Below are positions 42,161 through 50,808 of a stretch of 64,000 bases of DNA, in pieces. The notes beneath the pieces are model-generated. The model was given only the letters and a program-made list of their open reading frames with translations, ran no database searches and was not told the DNA's origin. The position numbers and the translations under genes were made by a program. Origin of the DNA: Opitutaceae bacterium (GTDB taxonomy: Bacteria > Verrucomicrobiota > Verrucomicrobiia > Opitutales > Opitutaceae); NCBI GenBank assembly GCA_016794625.1, contig JAEUGY010000097.1, forward strand, positions 87,586 to 151,585, given 5' to 3'. Numbering within the stretch: position 1 is the first letter of the stretch; each line of letters starts with the position of its first letter.

Positions 42161-43881
42161 CAGGAGGATTCCGGTGAAGCCGAGCCCGGAGTGCGTTGGG
42201 TGAATTCGTCCGTCGGCGTGACCGACAGCACTTCCTCGATCGTGGTGGCGCCCGACTCGACCAGCCTCCGACCATCGTCGGCCAGCGTGCGCATACCTGC
42301 ACGACAGGCGGCGTCCCGCAGGGTGTCGATCGATGCCGCGCGCAGGATCAGCTGACGAATCTCCGCGCTGGAGTCCATCCACTCGAAGATCGCCCGCCGG
42401 CCGTGGTAGCCCGTTTGGCGACACTCCCGGCAGCCCACGGCGCGGTAGACGGTGGATCCGGCGGCCAGACCCAGCTCCTGTTTGAAGGCCCGGGCGGTGG
42501 GCGAATCATCCGGTGCCTTGCAATGCGGGCAGAGCAGGCGCACCAGACGCTGGGCGAGCACGGCCTCAAGTGACGAGGCGACGAGATAGGGCTCGACCCC
42601 CATGTCGACCAGGCGGGTGATTGCGCCCGGGGCGTCGTTGGTGTGCAGGGTGGAAAAAACAAGGTGCCCGGTCAGAGAGGCCTGCACCGCGATCTGGGCG
42701 GTTTCCTGGTCGCGGATTTCGCCGATCAGGATGACGTCCGGGTCGTGGCGCAGGATGGAGCGGAGACCGCGGGCGAACGTGAGTCCGGACTTTTCCGATA
42801 CCTGGATCTGGTTGACCCCGCGCAGCTGGTACTCGATCGGATCCTCGATCGTAATGATCTTCCGCTCCGCGTCATTGATCTCCTGCAGCGCCGTGTAAAG
42901 GGTGGAGGTCTTGCCGCTGCCCGTGGGGCCAGTGACCAAAACGATCCCGTGCGGCAAACGCAGCACGCGCTCGAGGCTGGTGAGCTCCCGCGCGCCCATG
43001 CCCAGCTCGCGGATCCCGCGGAGGGCGGAATTCTGGCGGAGCAGACGCATGACGACCGCCTCGCCATGCAGCATCGGGATGATGGAGACCCGGATGTCGA
43101 CCTCGGCGGCATCGATGCGCACCTTGATCCGCCCGTCCTGCGGCAGACGCTTCTCGGCGATGTTGAGGTGACTGAGAATCTTGACGCGGGCGACGATCGC
43201 CGGCTGGAAACGTTTGATCTGGGCCGGAACCGGCACCTCCTGCAGCACGCCGTCGATGCGGTAGCGGATACGCAGCTCGTCCTCGAACGGCTCCAGGTGG
43301 ACGTCGGAGGAGCGCAGGTCGATCGCGTCCTTCAGCACCTGGTTGACGAAGCGGATGATCGACGCGTCCTCCGCGGCGTTGTCGAGATTGTTGTCGGACG
43401 ACCCATCGTCGTCGACCACCTGCAGCGCCGTCTCGTCATCGAGCGTGCCGATGGTATCGGCGCCCACGCCGAGGTTTTTCTTCAACTCGCGCTGCACGGC
43501 CTCGGCCGGAGCGAGCACCGGCACGAGTCTCAGCCCGGTGATGGACTTCAGGCCATCGAGTCCCCGGGTGGCGAAGAGCCGGGCGGTGGCGACTTCAATC
43601 GAACCGGACTCGTTCCGCCGCAGGGGCAGGATTTCCTCGCGGAGGAGCAGCCGGGCCGGGAAGAGGGCGAGCACCGATTTTTCCGGATCACAGCCCTCCA
43701 GATCCGAGAACCCCACGCCGTACTCCGACGCGAGCCAGCGCAGCACGGCGGGCTCGTTCAAGGCGGAGGAGGAGGCAGGACGCGCGAGGTAGGCCCGGGC
43801 GTCGGAATCGGTCAGCTGACGCAGGGCGATCAGGCGGACCAGAAGGTCCGGCAAGGGCGAAGAGACGGGCGGGGATGACAT
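42160..43881 (-). CDS. gspE: Type II secretion/type IV pilus-like ATPase GspE
   Basis: A 573-residue ATPase. Residues 1-150 are a GspE N-terminal domain; the core has Walker A GPTGSGKTSTLYTAL (about residues 317-331), Asp box TIEDPIEY, Walker B VILIGEIRDQETAQIA and the zinc-binding four-Cys motif CPHC...CREC. It energises pseudopilus growth at the cytoplasmic face. The start ATG 43881 is 9 bp after the hypothetical gene that opens the operon. Its C-terminal sequence is TGATG-coupled with gspF. Confidence 0.95.
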   Translation of the reverse strand: MSSPPVSSPLPDLLVRLIALRQLTDSDARAYLARPASSSALNEPAVLRWLASEYGVGFSDLEGCDPEKSVLALFPARLLLREEILPLRRNESGSIEVATARLFATRGLDGLKSITGLRLVPVLAPAEAVQRELKKNLGVGADTIGTLDDETALQVVDDDGSSDNNLDNAAEDASIIRFVNQVLKDAIDLRSSDVHLEPFEDELRIRYRIDGVLQEVPVPAQIKRFQPAIVARVKILSHLNIAEKRLPQDGRIKVRIDAAEVDIRVSIIPMLHGEAVVMRLLRQNSALRGIRELGMGARELTSLERVLRLPHGIVLVTGPTGSGKTSTLYTALQEINDAERKIITIEDPIEYQLRGVNQIQVSEKSGLTFARGLRSILRHDPDVILIGEIRDQETAQIAVQASLTGHLVFSTLHTNDAPGAITRLVDMGVEPYLVASSLEAVLAQRLVRLLCPHCKAPDDSPTARAFKQELGLAAGSTVYRAVGCRECRQTGYHGRRAIFEWMDSSAEIRQLILRAASIDTLRDAACRAGMRTLADDGRRLVESGATTIEEVLSVTPTDEFTQRTPGSASPESS

Positions 43882-43890
43882 TGAACGCGG

Positions 43891-44484
43891 TCAGGGCAGC
43901 AAGCCGGTCATGACGGCGACCGCTTCCTGACGAACACTGAGCACTCCGCGCAGCTCTTCCTGGGCCTCGGCCAGTTTCGCTTCGCTGGCCTTGCGCACCT
44001 CCCGGAGCCGGTCGAGGCGCGCCTTGATCTCGGCGGCAGGGGCGTTGGATTTGATCGCGGCCTGCAGGGCCTCGGTTTCCGGACTCATGCCCATGCGACC
44101 TCGCGGGCCGGCGGCGTTGTCGCCGGGACGGCCACCTTGGCCCATCATTCCGCGAAAGGCGCCGCCTGCCATCATCGCCCCCAGCATGCCGCCGGCGCTG
44201 GTCCGACGCAGCTCGCTCACCTTTTGGATGCGTTCCTTGATGATGGCCCACTCCTCGTCGTTTTCCGGCTGAAATTGCTCCCGGAGGTTCGCCTCGAGCC
44301 GGGCGCGCATCTCCTCGGGGTTGAAGTCCCGGCGGCTGCGCCGTTCTTCTCCCCCCGCAGGCACGGCATCGGCGGCCGGGCTGGGGGCGGGGGCTGGCTG
44401 GGCGAACACCGGGACGGAGAGGGCAGAAAGGGCCAGCAAACTGACCGGGATCAACGCAGGCAGGGTACGAGGCAGCACGTTCAT
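43891..44484 (-). CDS. Exported hypothetical protein, first gene of the type II secretion operon
   Basis: A 197-residue exported protein. ATG 44484 starts a leader (LPALIPVSLLALSALSVPVFA), followed by a charged helical part (EEMRARLEANLREQFQP, ENDEEWAIIKERIQKVSEL), a Gly/Met-rich stretch (GGMLGAMMAGGAFRGMMG) and a second helix (AEIKARLDRLREVRKASEAKLAEAQEELRGVL). It sits 9 bp ahead of gspE and is co-transcribed with it. I do not recognise a family; a periplasmic helical role in the secretion machine is inferred from position only. Confidence 0.72.
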   Translation of the reverse strand: MNVLPRTLPALIPVSLLALSALSVPVFAQPAPAPSPAADAVPAGGEERRSRRDFNPEEMRARLEANLREQFQPENDEEWAIIKERIQKVSELRRTSAGGMLGAMMAGGAFRGMMGQGGRPGDNAAGPRGRMGMSPETEALQAAIKSNAPAAEIKARLDRLREVRKASEAKLAEAQEELRGVLSVRQEAVAVMTGLLP

Positions 44485-44635
44485 GGCGGGTGGAAGTGGG
44501 CGGGAAGAGAAAACGAAGACAGAGTCTAGCCGGGAGAAGACGCTCCACACCCCCTGCAGGTATCCGGGAAAGTGCAAAAAGTTCTGCCGAACCGAAGTGA
44601 TGGGTCGTGGCAGGCGAACAGACGCCCCGTGCTGT

Positions 44636-44664
44636 GCATTAAAGCTAATTATTAGCTTTAATGC
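44636..44664. promoter_or_regulatory. 29-bp near-perfect palindrome upstream of the type II secretion operon
   Basis: GCATTAAAGCTAAT-T-ATTAGCTTTAATGC: two 14-base arms with a single central T. It is AT-rich in GC-rich surroundings and 152 bases upstream of the first gene's ATG (44484). No T tract follows, so a protein-binding site is favoured over a terminator. The binding protein is unknown. Confidence 0.6.
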
Positions 44665-44768
44665 AGACGCAATTCGTTATTCGAACGAAACGTTGAATCG
44701 AATTTCACCCCGCGTGGGGGCCCATGGACGCAAACGTCAAAGGAATCGCTACGGATTCGCCTCTGTCT

Positions 44769-44875
44769 GTAGGGCTGCCCCTTGCGGGCACGCCTTCACC
44801 GCGGAGCGGTGAAATGGGAAGGTCGAAGGGCGAAGAGCGAAAAAAGCAAGGCGTGGCCGCGAGGGCCAGCCCTAC
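44769..44875. repeat. Palindromic interspersed repeat, full copy
   Basis: Left arm 44769-44794 and right arm 44850-44875 are inverted copies (23 of 26 identical), each able to fold by itself (TGCCC/GGGCA in one, TGGCC/GGCCA in the other; two of the three differences compensate). Between them lies CACCGCGGAGCGGTG-like palindromic sequence. The right part recurs at 53544-53623. Confidence 0.75.
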
Positions 44876-44931
44876 ACTCTGAAGAGCCGAGGCGGGGCAG
44901 GACCCTCGGCGCGGCGGGTTGCGGGTTTGGA

Positions 44932-46341
44932 TCAGGGCGCGAAGGCTGGCGTCTTCACCCGGCGCGCCACCTCGGATCGGATCTGGGAGAAATCGTGGTC
45001 GATCAGCTGACCGCCCTTCACCTTCAGATCGCCATTCACGTAGACCCGTTCGACGTCGCGGGTGGAGCCAACGAAGACCAGACTGGCGTAAGGATCGAAA
45101 ACGGGGCCGAAGTCGGTTGGGTCGACGACCAGAAAGTCCGCCCATTTGCCCTTTTCCAGGCTGCCCGCCCGGTCGGCAATTCCCAGCACGTCGGCCCCGC
45201 CGACGGTGTGCAGCCGGAGCACGTCATAAGGACTGAGCACGGTGGCGTCCTCATACTTGGCGCGAACGAGGTAGAGACCCATGCGCATGTTTTCGAAGGG
45301 ATCGGCCCGGTCGGCGCTGGCCTGTCCGTCCACGCCCATGCCGATGCGCACCCCGGCCTTCAGGTAGGCGGGAATGTCGACAATGCCCGACGCCAGGCGG
45401 CCGTTCGACAGCGGGTTCCAGCTCATGGAGGCTCCGAGGCGGACGGTCTCGGCGAGCATCCAGGGATCGGTGTGCACATAGTGCCCGAAGATCACGTTCT
45501 TGCGCACCAGACCGGCGTCGAGGAACCAGCGGAAACGCTGGCGTTCCTCGTATTTGTCCGGTGGAGACTCCATGAAATGGACCTGATTGCCGACGCCGAG
45601 TGCGTTCATCACGGCGGCCTCGCCCTGGGTCTGCCGGGCGCCCGGCACAAACGCGGCGGACCCGTTGATCATGACCGAGAGCAGGCGTTCGCGTCCCGGC
45701 TGGGTCTGGGTCCAGGAGATGAACGCCCGCATGCGTTCGGTGGCCTGAGCATCGCTCCAGGCGGGACCGAACCGGCCGACACCGTATCCGTGGACAAACC
45801 GGACGCCCGAGCTTGCCTCCGCGCGGAACTGTTCCTCGTCAAAGGGCCCGGGCCGGCTTTGCATCGAGTAGTTGAAGTTGTAGACCGAGGTGATGCCGTG
45901 GCGCAGGTGATCGAGCGCGCCATGGAGGGTGAACCAGTAAAAGGACGACGGATCGGCGTGGATCGCGTTCTGCTGGTACACGGCCTCCGCCCAGCCCATC
46001 AACGTCTGGTTGAAGGCGAGGCCCCGGTAGGCGCTTTGCCAGAGATGACTGTGGGCCGAGATGAAGCCCGGCAGGATCCACCGACCTCCAGCATCGTAGA
46101 CGGGGGTCGCGCTGGAAACCTGGCCCGGGGCGGGTTCGCCTGGACCGAGGGTCGTGATGGTCCCATCCGCTCCGACGACAAAATGTCCGCGGAATGGCTT
46201 CTCCTGGCCCGCGGCGAGGGTGAAGAGGATGGCGTTGCGCACCACCAGTTTTTCGTCTGCGGCCTGGACCGAGAGACTCAGCAGCGGCAGCACGCTGGCG
46301 AACCACGCTCCGAGACGAAGAAGACGGAAAGGGACATGCAT
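44932..46341 (-). CDS. Secreted amidohydrolase (ATZ/TRZ type), paralogue A
   Basis: A 469-residue exported metal-dependent hydrolase. ATG 46341 starts a leader (LLRLGAWFASVLPLLSLSVQA). It shows the amidohydrolase order: SAHSHLWQSAYRG (HxH), then FGHYVHTDP and GMGVDGQASADRADPF, and the C-terminal beta-sandwich segment LGIADRAGSLEKGKWADFLVVDP. It hydrolyses C-N bonds of small molecules in the ATZ/TRZ group; being exported, it would act in the periplasm. It is divergent from its paralogue B with 120 bp between starts. Confidence 0.9.
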   Translation of the reverse strand: MHVPFRLLRLGAWFASVLPLLSLSVQAADEKLVVRNAILFTLAAGQEKPFRGHFVVGADGTITTLGPGEPAPGQVSSATPVYDAGGRWILPGFISAHSHLWQSAYRGLAFNQTLMGWAEAVYQQNAIHADPSSFYWFTLHGALDHLRHGITSVYNFNYSMQSRPGPFDEEQFRAEASSGVRFVHGYGVGRFGPAWSDAQATERMRAFISWTQTQPGRERLLSVMINGSAAFVPGARQTQGEAAVMNALGVGNQVHFMESPPDKYEERQRFRWFLDAGLVRKNVIFGHYVHTDPWMLAETVRLGASMSWNPLSNGRLASGIVDIPAYLKAGVRIGMGVDGQASADRADPFENMRMGLYLVRAKYEDATVLSPYDVLRLHTVGGADVLGIADRAGSLEKGKWADFLVVDPTDFGPVFDPYASLVFVGSTRDVERVYVNGDLKVKGGQLIDHDFSQIRSEVARRVKTPAFAP

Positions 46342-46461
46342 GATGAAACCGCTGTAGCGCTTGTCGCGCCCGCCATGGTGCGACACCAGAATTTCACCGA
46401 AACTACCGCATTTTCCCGCCGATGCGCCTCACGCGCGCACAGGACCGGCTGAACCGGGCCC

Positions 46462-48012
46462 ATGCCTTTTCCTGTCTCCCGTTTCTTTTATGGATCGTTG
46501 GTGGCGCTGATGCTGTTCGCCTCGCGTGGGTTTGCGGCGGAGAGCCTTCTGGTCACGAATGCTCACCTCATCCCCGTCGATCCGGCGCAACCTGCGTCGT
46601 ACCTCGGTTACATGCTCGTCGACCGTGGCGGACGGATCGCCGCCATCGGGGCGGGGGAGGCACCGGCCACACTGAAGGCCGACCGGGTCATGGATGCCGG
46701 CGGTCGGTTTGTGGCGCCGGGCTTTCTCTCCGCCCACAGTCACATCTACATGAGCCCGCTGCGGGGACTGGGTCACGACCAGACCCTGTACGGATGGTTT
46801 CGCGCCTGGGACCGACTTCTGCGTCACAGCACGGCGGACGACGTCTATTGGTTCACCCTCCATGGCTCACTCGACTTTTTGCGCAATGGCATCACGACCG
46901 CCTATGACTTCACCTATGGTGGTGTGGTGGGACCGCCCGCCATTGGCGCCGGTGAAACGGTGGCTGGGCCGCGCCTGAAGGAAGGGCCCTTCGAGGAGAA
47001 CCAGCTCAAGGCCAAGGCGGATGCCGGACTACGGTTCGTCAACAGCGTGTCCCTGCCTCCCTTTGGCACGCGGGCCGAGATCAAGGCGCGTTTTGGCCGG
47101 CTGGTGGCGCATGCGAATGAGCGGTGGGGCAAGAACCCGCTTTACCTGAAGATGGCGATTTCGGGTGCGGTGCAGTTTCAGCCGACGCGGGAGACGGCGT
47201 TGCTGGAGGCCGAAGTGATGAAGGAGTATGGCGTGCTCAATCAGGCGCACTTTTTGGAAAGCCCGGAGCGGGTGGCGGAACAGCAGGTGAAATTCAACTG
47301 GTACCTCGAATCCGGCGCACTCGGCCCCAATTTCATTTTTGGTCACTTTATCCAAACCACACCGGAGATTGTGAAGATCGCCGCAGCCGCCGGCGCCTCC
47401 ATGAGCTGGCAGCCGACGTCGAACAGCCGGCTGGCCTCGGGCGTGGCGGACATTGTGGCGTACCGGAAAGCGGGCATGAAAGTGGCGGTCGGACTGGACG
47501 ACCAGTCGTGCACCGACATCTCCGATCCGTTCCAGAATCTGCGCATCGGCATGGCGCTGATCCGCACCCACTACAAGAGTGCGGCGGCGCTCTCGGTCAC
47601 CGAGATGCTGCGTCTCCATACCCTGGGCAGCGCCGAGGTGCTGGGCATCGCGGACCAGGTGGGAACGCTGACCGTTGGCAAGTGGGCGGATTTTCTCGTG
47701 GTGGATCCCCGGTTGCCGGACACGGGTCCGCTGCACGATCCGGTGGCCACCTATGTGCTCGCCTGCGGGTTGCGGAATCTTCAGCAGGTTTACGTCGGAG
47801 GCGTCAAGGTGGCCGACGGCCTGACCATGACCACGGCGGACGAACGCACGGTGCGCCGCGAAGTCGACACCCGGATTGCAAAACTGGAGGCGATCGCCCG
47901 GGAGGAGGAGCGCAAGACGGCGGGCAGCGGCCGCCCGCATCCCTTTGCTCCCGCCCGCCTGGTTCCCCTCCCGGCGACACCGGCGACACCGACCGCCGGC
48001 GCCGGGCAGTGA
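46462..48012 (+). CDS. Secreted amidohydrolase (ATZ/TRZ type), paralogue B
   Basis: A 516-residue exported amidohydrolase. Leader PVSRFFYGSLVALMLFASRGFA; motifs SAHSHIYMSPLRG, FGHFIQTTPE, VAVGLDDQSCTD and LGIADQVGTLTVGKWADFLVVDP. Similar layout and several identical stretches to paralogue A (TSNSRLASG against LSNGRLASG), so they come from a duplication. It has an extra Pro/Ala-rich tail (residues 480-516). Substrates unknown. Confidence 0.9.
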   Translation: MPFPVSRFFYGSLVALMLFASRGFAAESLLVTNAHLIPVDPAQPASYLGYMLVDRGGRIAAIGAGEAPATLKADRVMDAGGRFVAPGFLSAHSHIYMSPLRGLGHDQTLYGWFRAWDRLLRHSTADDVYWFTLHGSLDFLRNGITTAYDFTYGGVVGPPAIGAGETVAGPRLKEGPFEENQLKAKADAGLRFVNSVSLPPFGTRAEIKARFGRLVAHANERWGKNPLYLKMAISGAVQFQPTRETALLEAEVMKEYGVLNQAHFLESPERVAEQQVKFNWYLESGALGPNFIFGHFIQTTPEIVKIAAAAGASMSWQPTSNSRLASGVADIVAYRKAGMKVAVGLDDQSCTDISDPFQNLRIGMALIRTHYKSAAALSVTEMLRLHTLGSAEVLGIADQVGTLTVGKWADFLVVDPRLPDTGPLHDPVATYVLACGLRNLQQVYVGGVKVADGLTMTTADERTVRREVDTRIAKLEAIAREEERKTAGSGRPHPFAPARLVPLPATPATPTAGAGQ

Positions 48013-48068
48013 GTTCCGGGGCGGAAGGCAGTCTTGTGTCGTAGGCGGTGAGCCTCCCTGCTGGAGGC

Positions 48069-50687
48069 ATGTCCGTCGCTCCCGCTCCCCAAGCTCCGCT
48101 GGCCCCTTTGCCCGAAGGGGCGAGTTCCGACGAGGTCATGGCGCGCTTCCTCGCGGTGTCCGCGGAGCGTGGACTGGAGCTGTACCCGGAGCAGGAGGAG
48201 GCGATCCTCGAACTGTTTGCCGGCAACAATGTGGTTCTGGCCACCCCCACCGGCTCGGGAAAGTCGTTGGTGGCGGCGGCCCTCCACTTCAAGGCGCTTT
48301 GCGCTCGGCAGCGCTCGGTCTACACCTGCCCGATCAAGGCGTTGGTCAACGAGAAGTTCCTGTCGCTGTGCCGTGATTTCGGTCCCGAGCACGTCGGCAT
48401 GATGACGGGCGATGCAAGCGTCAACCCGCAGGCGCTGGTGCTCTGCTGCACGGCGGAGATCCTGGCGAATATCGCGCTGGCGCGGGGCGACCGCAGCGGG
48501 ATCGCCGCGGTCATCATGGACGAGTTTCATTACTACTCGGACTCGGAGCGCGGCACGGCGTGGCAGGTGCCACTGCTGACCATGAAGCAGACCCGTTTCC
48601 TGCTCATGTCGGCCACGCTGGGTGGCACCGAGTTTTTCGAACGGGAGCTGGCTCGCGTCACCGGGGCGCCCTGCACCACGGTGCGCAGCGACCGGCGGCC
48701 GGTGCCCTTGGAGTTTGAGTACTCCGAGACTCCGCTGGGCGAGCGGGTGGCGCAGCTGTTGCTCGAGAAACGGGCTCCTGTTTACCTGGTCTACTTCACC
48801 CAGCGATCCGCGTCGGACGGGGCCCAGGACTGGATGAGCCTCAATCTGTGTACGAAGGAAGAAAAGGCGGTGCTGGCGGCGGAACTGGAAAAAGTGCGGT
48901 TCAACAGCCCCTACGGCAAGGACGTCAAGCGCTGGCTGCGCCATGGCATCGGGGTGCATCACGCCGGGCTCCTGCCCAAGTACCGCATCCTGGTCGAGTC
49001 GCTCGCGCAGCGCGGGCTGCTCAAGTTGATCTGCGGAACGGATACACTGGGCGTCGGCATCAACGTGCCGATCCGCACCGTGGTGTTCACGCAGCTGTGG
49101 AAGTACGACGGCAAGAAGGCCGCGATCCTGAGCGTGCGCGACTTCCGCCAGGTGGCGGGCCGTGCGGGCCGGCGAGGGTATGACGACAAGGGCTACGTGG
49201 TCATTCAGGCGCCAGAGCACGTGATTGAAAACAAGCGGGCGGCGGAGCGGGCCGCCGGCGATCCGAAGAAGCTGAAGAAACTGGTCAAGCGTTCTGCGCC
49301 GGAGGGTGCGGTGGGATGGGATGCCCGGACGTACGAACGCCTGCTGGTGGCGCCGTCGGAGGCCCTGGTGTCGCGGTTCGACGTCTCCCACGGCATGCTC
49401 CTGCTCATGCTCGGTCGCGAGAGCGACGGCTGCCGGGCGATGCGCGAGCTGATCGCGAGCTGCCACGAAACCGCGGCGCGCCGGCGGCAGTTGAAGCGGC
49501 GCGCGTTTCAGTTGTTCCGCTCGCTGCTCGACCGGCGGATCGTGGACTGGATTCCACCGGCTCCGTCCGGCCGCCGACTGCGCGTCAATGTCGAGCTGCA
49601 GGAGGACTTTTCGCTGCACCAGGCGCTGTCGTTGTTCCTGATCGACACCTGTCCGCTGCTCGACCGCGAGTCTCCCGACTATCCGTTCGACTTGCTGACG
49701 CTGTGCGAGGCGATCGTCGAGGACCCGGACCAGATTCTCCGCCGGCAGGTGGACCGGCTGAAGACGGAAAAACTGGAGGAGATGCGCGCGGCGGGGGTGC
49801 CGTACGAGGAGCGTATGGAGAAACTGGAGCAGATCGAGCACCCCAAACCGCTGCGGGAATTCCTTTACGATCAGTTCAATGCCTTCAAGGCGGCCCATCC
49901 CTGGGTCGAAGAGGAAAACGTGCGCCCGAAGTCGATCGCGCGCGAAATGTTCGAGCGGTACCTGTCGTTCTCGGATTACATCCGGGAGTACGGACTCGAG
50001 CGCTCCGAGGGCCTGCTGCTCCGACATCTGTCGCAGACGTGGAAAGTGCTGGCGCAGACGGTGCCCGACGCGGCGAAAACGGAGCCCGTGATCGAGATGG
50101 AGGAGTACTTCCGCGAATTGATCCGGGGCATTGATTCGAGCCTGCTCGAAGAGTGGGAGCGCTTGCGCAATCCCGCGTTTGTGGCGGAGGAGTCCGCCGG
50201 CAAGCCGGCCCGGCCGCAGACGTTTGATCTCACCCGCGACGGTTCTTCCTTTCGCCGCCTCGTGCGCACCGCGGTGCTGGCGTTTCTGCAGGACGTGGCG
50301 GCGCGGGATGCCGAAGCGGCGGCCGGGCGACTCGGACTGGCGCCAGACCAGCCGGAAACGGAGCGCCCGCTCGAGGTGCGTCGGGTCGAGGATGCCTTCC
50401 GGCCGTACTTTGAGGCACGCGGGCGGTTCCGGCTCGATCCGGAGGGGCGCTCGGCGCAGCACCACCATGTGACGGAAGAGGGGAGCGTGTGGTCTGTGGC
50501 CCAGGTCCTGGTGGATCCGGAAGGCATGAACGATTGGGAAGCCTCCTTCACCATCGATCTGGCCGCGTGCCGGCAGGCAGCGCGGGTCGTGCTGCAGTTT
50601 GACGGCGTGGCGCCCATCGGGGAATGGGAGCCGGCGGAGGACGCGGCGACCGGGGACACGCCGGCGACCCCGGAGGCGTCATCCTGA
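48069..50687 (+). CDS. SKI2-like DEAD/DEAH helicase (DUF3516 type)
   Basis: An approximately 872-residue superfamily 2 helicase. Walker A ATPTGSGKS (about residue 58-66), DEFHYYSD as motif II, SATL (motif III), and HHAGLLPKYRILVESLAQ, TDTLGVGINVP, RQVAGRAGRRGYDD in the second RecA domain. A C-terminal DUF3516-like part follows. ATG 48069 follows GGAGG closely; a GTG at 48048 is an alternative. Role in RNA or DNA unwinding is inferred. It is followed by dinB after about 120 bp. Confidence 0.9.
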   Translation: MSVAPAPQAPLAPLPEGASSDEVMARFLAVSAERGLELYPEQEEAILELFAGNNVVLATPTGSGKSLVAAALHFKALCARQRSVYTCPIKALVNEKFLSLCRDFGPEHVGMMTGDASVNPQALVLCCTAEILANIALARGDRSGIAAVIMDEFHYYSDSERGTAWQVPLLTMKQTRFLLMSATLGGTEFFERELARVTGAPCTTVRSDRRPVPLEFEYSETPLGERVAQLLLEKRAPVYLVYFTQRSASDGAQDWMSLNLCTKEEKAVLAAELEKVRFNSPYGKDVKRWLRHGIGVHHAGLLPKYRILVESLAQRGLLKLICGTDTLGVGINVPIRTVVFTQLWKYDGKKAAILSVRDFRQVAGRAGRRGYDDKGYVVIQAPEHVIENKRAAERAAGDPKKLKKLVKRSAPEGAVGWDARTYERLLVAPSEALVSRFDVSHGMLLLMLGRESDGCRAMRELIASCHETAARRRQLKRRAFQLFRSLLDRRIVDWIPPAPSGRRLRVNVELQEDFSLHQALSLFLIDTCPLLDRESPDYPFDLLTLCEAIVEDPDQILRRQVDRLKTEKLEEMRAAGVPYEERMEKLEQIEHPKPLREFLYDQFNAFKAAHPWVEEENVRPKSIAREMFERYLSFSDYIREYGLERSEGLLLRHLSQTWKVLAQTVPDAAKTEPVIEMEEYFRELIRGIDSSLLEEWERLRNPAFVAEESAGKPARPQTFDLTRDGSSFRRLVRTAVLAFLQDVAARDAEAAAGRLGLAPDQPETERPLEVRRVEDAFRPYFEARGRFRLDPEGRSAQHHHVTEEGSVWSVAQVLVDPEGMNDWEASFTIDLAACRQAARVVLQFDGVAPIGEWEPAEDAATGDTPATPEASS

Positions 50688-50808
50688 AGGTTCCGCGCGG
50701 GCGAGGGGGACAGGAAGGGCGTCCCGTTCCGCGGCTTGAGTCCGCGCCGAAGCGGGGTCATTTCGTGTGGCATGTCGCGTTCGCTGGAATTCGCCGTTGC
50801 CCGTTAAC

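Larger units (their letters stand above)
44485..44931. other. Gene-free region upstream of the type II secretion operon
   Basis: About 450 bases with no supported gene. It contains the 29-bp palindrome at 44636-44664 and the repeat element at 44769-44875, both described separately. Promoters for the secretion operon must lie here. Confidence 0.6.

Noticed and set aside
47790..50468. Very long antisense ORF (892 codons) opposite the helicase
   Set aside because: Typical GC-rich shadow; the plus-strand frame has all helicase motifs.
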